From positions 434,001-498,000 of the forward strand of contig QANY01013200.1 of the NCBI GenBank assembly GCA_003255025.1: 64,000 nt of DNA. The letters run 5' to 3'. Made by a program: the position numbers and the translations under genes. Under the pieces are notes generated by a model, which saw only the letters and a program-made list of their open reading frames with translations, made no database searches and was not told the origin of the DNA. Positions within the stretch are counted from its first letter, which is position 1. Every line of letters starts with the position of its first letter. Origin of the DNA: Datisca glomerata (taxonomy: Eukaryota > Streptophyta > Magnoliopsida > Cucurbitales > Datiscaceae). Positions 56,600-64,000 of the stretch are shown piece after piece.

Positions 56600-58132
56600 T
56601 AATTAAGACGCCAAATGAGAACAATAGAGATCTCAACAAGCCATTTTCGTGTCAAATGTGCATACTTCAAAAAGTGGAAGAGAAAGGTTCTTTTCTACCC
56701 AAGTCTTCTCAAAATTTATTATTTCCTCATGGAGAAGAATCAAAGAAAAACCAATACCGACCACATGAATAAGGACGAACACCTAGTGCATGAATATCAT
56801 GTGAAGCAATTCGAAAAGGATGAGTATAATTGTTGGTATTATCTTTTGAATTATTTAGTTGGTCATTTTTATGACTATTATGATACCACATGTATCTCAG
56901 TAAATGAAAGTTTGTAAAGCCTTGCAAAATAAATATGACACTAATATGTGCCAAAAAGTGTGCTGCAAGATGAGTTTTTTGCTATTAAATGATGGATGGC
57001 AAATATGTGGTGGAACAAGTTCAAGATTTTTGAATGGTTGTTGTTGAAGTAATATTTGAGGGTATCAGAATTGGAGACGATCTCATTGTTACTTCCATAG
57101 TTGATAAACTACTACCATTATGGAGGGAGTTTCAGAAAAAGCATGCTCCATAAACAAAAGGAGATGTCAATAGACCTTAATCACGCACATCACCATAGGG
57201 GAAGAAGCAAGAGGATGTTCTTATGCAAGATAGCAACGATATTGATAAAGGTAAATTTGATTTTTGCAAATAGTAACTCGATCAATATTCATCTTCTAAA
57301 AATGTCAATTAAATCCTAAGATGAAAAACATGGAAATGTCTAATAAAACTCATCAACATAATAGAGGAGCTCAAGTCAAGTGAATAAGAACCAAGTACCT
57401 CCTTCAAAGAGACAACATGTTAATGCTTGCTATGTATATGGCAAGAACGGGCATATTGATCGAATTTTCAGATACCAGAAACCTGCCCTGCTCCATAGGC
57501 TAACGTTACAAGAGTCATTTGTGGCTATGGTTACCAATATCAACATGGTTTACAGTGTTGATAGACATGTCTAATAGGCAAACTCTAGTGCTAATAGACA
57601 TGTCTTCTATGTTCAAAGTCTACTCTCCTTCTAAGGATCCAATGACAATAATGTTTGGTGATTAACATACTACTCAAGTGCTTGAAAGTGGTGAAGTTGA
57701 ACTAAAGTTCAGCTCAAGATCGATTCTCAGCTTGAAAGATGTTTTTCATACTCCTTATATGACGAAAATCTTAGGTTAAGCTTTTTTCTTAATAAGACTG
57801 GGTTTAAGCAAACCATAGACTCTAACCAATTATATGTTATTACTAAGAAAGATTTATTTGTGATGGTATGTTTATTTATGTTTGTGATGGTATGTTTAAA
57901 CTAAATTTTGGGAATGCTAAGAATGCATCCACTAGTTCTGTATATATGCTCTTTTGTTTAAATTTTTGGCATGCTCATTTGTGCCATGTAAATAATAAAT
58001 ATGTGGGAATCATGAGTAGTTTAGGATTAATTCCAATGGTGATTTTTTTTAAAAGTGTGAAACATGTAGTATGGCTAAAATCACTAAACAACCTTAATTT
58101 AGTGTTGAGAGATCGATCAAATTTCTTGAACT
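56600..58132 (+). pseudogene. copia-4 gag to GAG-pre-integrase remnant
   Basis: In drifting frames: HVKQFEKDEYNCWYYLLNYL, ALQNKYDTNMCQK, then [20 protein letters not shown] and [12 protein letters not shown] (the copia gag 'DKLPPSWKxFxxxL' motif). A broken zinc knuckle is at about 57433-57475 (CYVYGKNGH, with a Cys lost). Protease-end traces are at 57640-57790 (TTQVLESGEVELKFSSRSI, LKDVFHTPYMTK). The GAG-pre-integrase region is at 57955-58132 (WHAHLCHVNNKYVGIMSSLG, CETCSMAKITKQP, VERSIKFLEL). Many stops. The frame breaks off at about 58132, where foreign sequence begins. Confidence 0.8.
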
Positions 58133-59050
58133 AACTACCCTTAACCATAACACAACACAAACACCCTAACTATTAAAGCAACATAGTATATCACCTAGCT
58201 TAACACCTCAAATCAATATACCAAGGTACATGACAACACACAAACAGGCTAGCCTAACTGCACAGAATCTGGACAATCCAAGAACCAAGCACTGGACAAA
58301 TGACCAATACCACATAACAAAACTCATCAAGTGACCTCACCTGGAACCCTCGGCAATGGTCGAAGATCGGTAAAATACAGCCCCAACAAGTTTTATTTAG
58401 GCCATCGGTACACTTTCCTATACTCAGATCAGGGAAAGAACCAGCTAAGTGGAAGACACAGCTAGAAGCGAATCTGGACCTTAAGCACCCAAGAGATAGA
58501 GAAACAAAGGCCAAAGATCCGAGGCTGTCAGAGAGGGAGATGGCTATATCAGAAAGAAGCACCTCCCCCCATCCCAACTAGATCTAGGAACAACCCTAGA
58601 GGAGGACTGGTGACCAAGCATGCGGATAACCATATGAGAAAGAATGAAATTGAAGCTCCATCCACCATTTTCCAGCAAGGCTTGGAGTTTTGAGGATCTT
58701 TGAGTCTCACCATTTTCTCCGGCAACGTGAACCAAAGCAGGAGAAGAATGGTGCGAAACTAACCGAAGCTCAGCCTGTGTTTCACCGGGAACCTCGACCA
58801 GAAAATACTCTAGCATCTCTAGAAAATCATCGCCTGAGAGAGAGATGGATCCTAGCCCTAAGCTCAATGGAGCCCAGCGTTGAGCTCGATAGAGCTCAAG
58901 GCTCGGCTTGACCGATAAAAGCAACAGAAACCCTCAGCGGCTAGGGTTTCTTTTGGGAGAAAATTCTTGGGAGAGATGAGACCTTCTCTTTCTAGAATTT
59001 ACTAATGGAAATTGTTAAGAAAAATTTTCTTTTAAATAAAAAATATTGGT
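58133..59050. other. Unidentified GC-richer segment replacing the copia-4 integrase core
   Basis: This block interrupts copia-4 between the start of integrase and the integrase-RT hinge. It is visibly richer in GC than its surroundings. Read on the minus strand it begins near 58960 with AAACCCTAGCCGCTGAGGG, typical of plant 5' leader regions, and has two overlapping frames (58544-58924 and 58254-58577) with no domain I recognise. It could be a captured gene fragment, a small LTR-type element or the leader of another transposon. Ends are approximate. Confidence 0.45.
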
Positions 59051-59054
59051 GGTC

Positions 59055-60720
59055 AAAAAGTTAGTTAAATGTTTTACAAGATCCAAATTCTTCTACTCCT
59101 AATTTACAAAATGAAAGTTTTGAAAATGAGCCCCCGAAGGAGTAAAAGAGCTAGGATTGAAAAAAAATTGGTTTTGATTTTTACGTATACGATGTGAACA
59201 AGAAACCTATTTCTTTAAAAGAAACTTTGTCATCACCTGAGGTCGTGTTTTGGAAAGAGGTTGTAAAAGATGAGATGGATTCATTTTCCAATAAATTTTA
59301 GAAGTTAGTAGACTTACCTCCAGGCTTTAAAACCATTGGATGTAAGTGTGTCTTTAAAAAGAAACTTATAACAAATGGAAGTATAGTTAAATATAAAGTT
59401 AAACTTGTTAAAGATTTTAAGCAAAAACAGATCTAGACTTCTTTATACTTTTTTCTCCAATTACTAGCGTAACATTTAGATTTTTAATTGCAATTGCTAC
59501 AACTCATGATTTATTAATTCATCAAATGGATATGAAAGCTAAATATATGGAACAACCTGATGGTTTTATAGAGCCTGATCAAGAAGACAAAGTGTGTAAG
59601 CTAAATAAATCTTTTTATGGCTTCAAGCAAGCTCTTAAATAGTGGCATGAAAAGTTTGACTCCTGCATGATTACAAATGGTTTTAGATCAAATGAGTGTG
59701 GATAATGCATCTATTATAAATCTTGTAATGATTAACATAGTATTTATTATTAGCCTTTTTGTTCCTGATCTATGAATTTTTTGCTTAAACTTGCAGATTA
59801 TTATTTGAGACAAAAAATGCTAAAAAGCCATTTTGATATTAAAGATCTTAGCGAGGCTAATGTCAATTTGGGGATGAAAATTATAAAAACATGGGATGGC
59901 ATATTCTTGATCAGTCACATGATGTTGAGAAAATTTTGAGAAAATATAATTATGTAGAATGTAAGCATGTGAGTACTTTTGATTCTAATATTCACTTATT
60001 TTCTGTTAAAAGTGATAATTGTGTGATTAATAAAAAAAAATATGCTAGCTTAATTGGAAGCTTGCATTATGAAACTGATTGTACTAAACATAAAAGTCCA
60101 TATGTAGTGGGATAGTCAGTAGATTTACAAGTAAGCCGGAAAGAAAACATTGGCAATGTTATTGAGCGAGTAACGAAATATTTACTAGAAATGAAAAATT
60201 ATGGCTCATTTTATAAAAAGTATCATGTTGTTCTAGGAGATTATGGTGATGCCGATTGGAATATGTTGTGAGGTGATTTTCTATTTTCCACGTCTTATAT
60301 TTTTACATGAGGTGGTTATGCTATTAGTTGGAAATCTGAAAAACGAATTATAGTTGTTCATTTACAATGGAAGCTGAGCTTATTGTTTTAACTTTAGTAA
60401 GTGAGGAAGCAAATTGGTTGAGAGAGTTATTATATGAGATTCAAACATGAGAAAAATCATAACATGTTTTAACTAATTGTGACACCACTGTTGCTATCAG
60501 TAGAGTGAATAACCATTATTATAATGGTAAATTCAGACCTTAAGAAGAAACACAGTACTATGAGATCTTATTTGAGTAATGGCATCATTAATGTAATTTA
60601 CATTAAACCTTGTGATAATCTTGTGAATCCATTAACCAATTTCCTTGACAAGAGAAACGGTCTGGAACACATTGACGGGGATGAATCTGAAGCCCATACA
60701 GTCATGAGCCATATATGAGG
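59055..60720 (+). pseudogene. copia-4 reverse transcriptase / RNase H remnant
   Basis: Hinge and RT start: GFDFYVYDVNKKPISLKETL, SPEVVFWKEVVKDEMDSF, LVDLPPGFKTIGCKCVFKKK, LITNGSIVKYKVKLV. Then come traces of the palm (IKWI.KLN, KTKCVS, YGFKQAL-like text at about 59610-59640), and later GWHILDQSHDVEKILRKYNY and KYASLIGSLHYETDC (about 59891-60110). RNase H end: DADWN near 60250, TMEAELIV near 60367, and the frame 60524-60718 (STMRSYLSNGIINVIYIKP, CDNLVNPLTNFLDKRNGLEH). That is the usual C-terminus of copia pol. No YVDD remains. Many stops. Confidence 0.82.
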
Positions 60721-61220
60721 ATGTCCAACCCATATATTAGAGATCCTGAGATTTGGGCTCAATGGAAAAAATGAATCATATGGTGGCCGTAAGAAATGCA
60801 CATATATTATTTCTCATAATTATTGTTTAGGTGCATTTATGCTGTAACGATTGAGGGTTGTGTTTGTAAACTCTCGATAAAATCTATAGCTCGTATAGGT
60901 GGGGTGTAACGGTTACATGAACATCAACGATAGATGTTACCTATGTGAGCATCTCAATGCGGCCACTCTCTATGAGAATGGGGCTTATTATCAAGCATGC
61001 TCATGAAAAAACAGGATCAACACTGAGCCATAACATGCTAGCTAATAACGCTCATTTAAAACACCTTGATTATCAATGTGAACAATAATTCATTATTTTC
61101 CTTAATAACACTCATTTAAAACACCTCGATTATCATGTGTGAGCAGTAATTCATTATTTTCCTCAAGAAGTTATTGTTCAAGTTTGTGACCACTATTATC
61201 TTCCTTAATAGTTAATAAGG
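60721..61220 (+). other. copia-4 3' untranslated region
   Basis: Typical text between copia pol and the 3' LTR (GAGATCCTGAGATTTGGGCTC at 60740 and onward). It includes a 60-bp tandem duplication (61043-61102 and 61103-61162) and a purine-rich AATAAGGAGGATGG at about 61210-61223 that could be the polypurine tract. The following 3' LTR is not delimited. Confidence 0.45.
61043..61162. repeat. 60-bp tandem duplication
   Basis: Both units begin TAATAAC(G/A)CTCATTTAAA and continue ACACC(T/C)(T/C)GATTATCA, ending AATTCATTATTTTCCT. Confidence 0.85.
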
Positions 61221-61639
61221 AGGATGGCATCTGTGAGATTGTTTGGGTTTTACAAAAATATTTTATTCTTTTCTTGATTTTAATAGGATAGGTACTCTAA
61301 TCCCCTTTTATCAGAGGCGTATCGTTGATTCCCAAGAAGCTTATTTAGGTTTACCACCGTTAGTAAACTTTTGGAATGTTGTATTCAAATCTTTTTCTCT
61401 CTTTTCACATCTAACAAGATCTCTATTTATTATAGAGTAGCTTCGATTTTTAAATTTTCATTTTAAACACTCATTTTTTTTCTTGGAGTTTTGTAAAACC
61501 ATTTTTCATAATTTTCTTTAATTTAATTCCTCAAATTATCCAAAAAGTTCTTCAAAAGCTATTTAAAGATCATCATAACTAGGCTTAGTATTTAAACTTA
61601 GTTTAGAAGAACTTACCTTGTTTTCTAAAGCCATGAAGC

Positions 61640-62643
61640 ACATGTTTGCTACTTCATCTTCTTCTTCTTTCTCAAGATCACTTTCATCAGCCTCATCCTA
61701 AGTTGCCTTGGATGCTGTTAATTTGAATTTCTTTGGAGTGTTGTTTAAATTTGGACTATCGCCCTTAATATGTCTAATTTTCTTGCATTCGTAGCACGTG
61801 AGTACGTCGCGTGATATTTTCACGTCATCCTTTCTTGAAGTACTCTTTCATCTATTCAGGAATATCTTGAATCGTCCTGTGAGGAGAGCTATATCATCTT
61901 CCTCATCGTAGACTTCTTTCTCATTATCAGATTGCTCTAGAGTTGATTTGAGAGCAATACTCTTCTTCTTTTGTGTTTCTTCTTCTTCATTCTCTTTGAC
62001 CTCATTTCATGTGTCATTAAAGAGCCAATGGGTTCTTCGAGTGGTAGAGTCTTGAGATCTTTGACTTCATAAATGGTTGTTACTTTGGCTTACCAAATCT
62101 TTGGTAAGCACATAAAGATTTCCCACCATTTCCATATTAAAGTAGATTTTTCTAAGAGATTTAAGTCCATTTATAATATAAGTAACGCGAGTAAACATAT
62201 CACACACATATTCATCAAATTTCATTTTAAACAATTCATTAACTATGTACGAGCATGCTTATCTTAGACTTTTTAACTTGGCTTATAACATCGTGTGTGA
62301 CTTCAAGCATGTGGCAAATAAATTTAGCATTTTCACAAGTAGATATTCTATTAAACTCATTTTGATCAAGAGCACAATACAACACGTTCATAGATTTAGC
62401 ATTTAGTGATATTTTCTTTTTATCCTCATCATTCTATTCACTACTAATTTTGGTAGTATTCTTACCTTCCACAGTGTTGTATGGAATGTGAGTACCATTT
62501 TCTATAATATCCCACAAATTATAATATATAGATTGTACATAATTTTTTATGTGAGCTTTCCAATACGTATATTTATTTTCATTAAAGAAGGATGGTCGAG
62601 TGGTAGATTGACCTTCAACAACAGATTGACTCATGGTTGCCAT
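61640..62643 (-). pseudogene. copia-5 gag remnant
   Basis: The frame 62434-62643 reads MATMSQSVVEGQSTTRPSFF, NENKYTYWKAHIKNYVQSIY and NLWDIIENGTHIP. This is the DUF4219/UBN2-type N-terminus of plant copia gag. Continuing downward: ISLNAKSMNVLYCALDQNEF, NAKFICHMLEVTHD, KMKFDEYVCDMFTRV, NGLKSLRKIY, LKSTLEQSDNEKEVYDEED, then the zinc knuckle CYECKKIRHIKGD, in which the last Cys of CCHC is replaced by Asp. Further on is the acidic EADESDLEKEEEDEVANMCF. Stops (for example within 62240-62260 and 62010-62080) break the frame. Confidence 0.85.
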
Positions 62644-62679
62644 TACCCAAGAGAGTGAAGCCTTTTAAGGAGTGAACTC

Positions 62680-62693
62680 TTTGCTCTAATACC
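62680..62693 (-). other. tRNA-Met-type primer-binding site of copia-5
   Basis: The minus strand reads TTGGTATTAGAGCA, one base from the canonical TGGTATCAGAGC motif, a few bases inside the LTR end (…CCTACA). Confidence 0.75.
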
Positions 62694-62696
62694 AAT

Positions 62697-63060
62697 TGTA
62701 GGATCGGTATGGCCAATAAAGAGAAGGATGAATTTGGTGAATGTGTGCAACTTTAAAAATTAAGCACCCAATTAATATAAATATCAACTCTTAGAATAAT
62801 AATACTAAGTGTGAAAATTTAAATAGCAAGTATAGGCGTGCGAGTAACAAAAGAGTGTGCAAAAATAAAGAGAGCAAAGAGAGATACGACACAAAGTATT
62901 TACCATGATTCGGGATAGTTTAATCTCTACGTCCATGCTTCAAGGGCCCCCCTTTGAAGATTTTCTCTAAATGGTCTTCTTAATGGTGAAGACCAAGTCT
63001 TTTATAATCCCTATTAGTTTGTGGTATCAATCAGACTTTGACAATGTAGCGCTTCACTCA
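62697..63060 (-). repeat. copia-5 5' LTR, inner part
   Basis: On the plus strand it starts TGTAGGATCGG (minus-strand end CCGATCCTACA) next to the primer site. It continues with text typical of copia LTRs, including TTTACCATGATTCGGGATAG. The outer end is not visible; the LTR appears to run into the CT-rich tract. Confidence 0.6.
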
Positions 63061-64000
63061 CTCTCTCACTTTTTCTTTGTCTCTCTCACGCTCTCTCTCT
63101 ATCTATCTATCGCACTTTCTCCCTCTCTTTCTCGCTATCTCTCTCTCTTTCTCTCTCTCTCTCTCACACACACATACACACACACTCTCTCTCTTCTTTT
63201 ACATCCATCCGTCTCTCCTTCTCTCCCTATCTTTCTCTCTCTCTCTCTCTCTCTATCTCTATCTAACTATCTTTCTCCCTCACTCTCTCTCACTCTTTCT
63301 ATCTATCTTTCTAACTCACCCTCTCTCTCTCTCACCCACTCTCTCTATCTCTCTCTTTCTCCATCTCTCTCTCACTATCACTTTCTCTCTCTCACATAAT
63401 CTCTCTCTGTCTCTATCACTATCTCTATCTCCCCCTCTCTCTCTAGCTACCTCTTTCTCTCTCTCGCTCCCTCTCTCTCCCACTCACTCTCTCTCTCTCT
63501 TCTCTCTGTCACTCTATTTGTCTCTTTATCTCTCTCTCTCTCGCTCCTTCTCTCTCTCCTTCCCCCTCTCTCTCTTTCCCCCACACTCTCTCTCTCTTTC
63601 TCCCTCGCACTCTCTTTGTCTATGTCTCTATTTCTTCCCCATGTCTCTCTCTCTCTCTCAATGTCTCTATATCTCTCTCTCTCCCTATCTTTCTCTCTCT
63701 CATTCTCTCTCTATCTCTCTCTATCTCTCCCTCTATCTTTGTCTCTGCCTCTATCTCTTTCTCTCTCCGTCTCTCTATCTCTCTCCCTTTCCCTCTCTCT
63801 CCATCGCTCTCTAACTCACTCTCTCTGACTTTCTTTTTCTCTCTCACTCTCTCTACCCCGCTCTCTCTCTCCCCCTATCTCTTTCTCTCTCTCCCTCTCT
63901 TTTTCTCTCTCCCTCCCCCTCTCTCTCGCTCCCACTCTCACTATCCTTCTCTCTCACTCTCTCTCTTTCTCTATCTCTCTCTCCCTTTCTCTATCTCTCT
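63060..64000. repeat. CT-rich simple-sequence tract (about 0.94 kb), continuing past the window
   Basis: Almost pure C and T on the plus strand, made of imperfect CTCTCT, CTATCT, CTTTCT and CACACA units with occasional CCC. Long reading frames on both strands (Ser/Leu on plus, Glu/Arg on minus) result from composition and are not genes. Confidence 0.97.

Larger units (their letters stand above)
61480..64000 (-). mobile_element. Ty1/copia retrotransposon (copia-5), 5' part: LTR, primer site, gag; right end outside the window
   Basis: On the minus strand: LTR from beyond 63060 down to 62697, primer site at about 62680-62693, gag ATG at 62643, gag to about 61640, CCHC knuckle at about 61765-61800. 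The remaining pol is missing on the low-coordinate side, where it meets copia-4. Confidence 0.75.

Noticed and set aside
58254..58924. Two overlapping minus-strand frames of 107 and 126 codons as a possible host gene
   Set aside because: No recognisable domain, no stop-free continuation and no splice-consistent structure I can defend. Kept only as an unidentified segment.
63077..63814. Long plus-strand reading frame (245 codons) and overlapping frames in the CT-rich tract
   Set aside because: Translation is Ser/Leu/Pro-type low complexity caused by CT repeats. There is no codon structure or domain, and the opposite-strand frame is equally repetitive.
1..64000. tRNA, rRNA or small structured RNA genes
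   Set aside because: No cloverleaf-type sequence with box A/B motifs or rRNA core strings was recognised by eye. The tRNA-like strings present are retrotransposon primer-binding sites.

Overview
This window looks like plant nuclear DNA, most likely from a eudicot (an inference). It is AT-rich and intron-containing. It is crowded with nested and decayed Ty1/copia and Ty3/gypsy retrotransposons and carries CACTA, PIF/Harbinger-type, Mutator-like and other terminal-inverted-repeat DNA transposons, a LINE tail, a plastid DNA insertion, and one intact host gene: a 12-exon RAD23-type ubiquitin-receptor gene on the minus strand at about 48.5-53.25 kb. Everything else that looks coding is either element-derived with stops and frameshifts, or too short or too low in complexity to support. 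I see no bacterial features, CRISPR array, rRNA or tRNA.

Layout. 1-3158: 5' part of a minus-strand copia element cut by the window edge. 3159-5036: unassigned sequence. 5037-5690: wreck of an F-box protein gene. 5749-14914: a whole plus-strand copia element bounded by TGAAC target duplications. Its 5' LTR is split by a 3.15-kb insertion that is flanked by a 63-bp duplication and contains a PIF/Harbinger-like element. 15590-16520: 3' end of a LINE. 17294-28736: a minus-strand Ty3/gypsy element with an extra ORF after integrase and a CACTA transposon in its 3' LTR. 28737-33497: a second, internally deleted copy of the same gypsy family. 34094-36110: Mutator-like transposase pseudogene. About 38-48.06 kb: a third copia element whose reverse transcriptase is cut by a 3-kb terminal-inverted-repeat element containing an 800-bp tandem duplication.

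48514-53252: the RAD23 gene. It encodes 369 residues with the full family order of ubiquitin-like domain, UBA1, XPC-binding domain and UBA2. All introns show recognisable donor and acceptor sites. 54062-55500: a pair of degenerate long inverted repeats. 55757-56465: a nuclear copy of part of plastid ycf2. 56600-61200: a fourth copia element in which an unidentified GC-richer segment replaces the integrase core. 61480-64000: 5' part of a fifth copia element on the minus strand, whose LTR runs into about 0.94 kb of CT-rich simple sequence that reaches the window end.

How it fits together. Only RAD23 is expected to make a functional product; it shuttles ubiquitylated proteins to the proteasome. 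The rest records insertions: gypsy, then CACTA inside it; copia, then a TIR element inside it; an insertion inside a copia LTR. Deletions have removed key parts, such as the copia protease active site, integrase core and RNase H. I did not find a convincing previously undescribed system. The best leads are the 63-bp duplication around a 3.15-kb insert, the ycf2 fragment, the conserved extra ORF of the gypsy family, and the captured segment in the fourth copia element.
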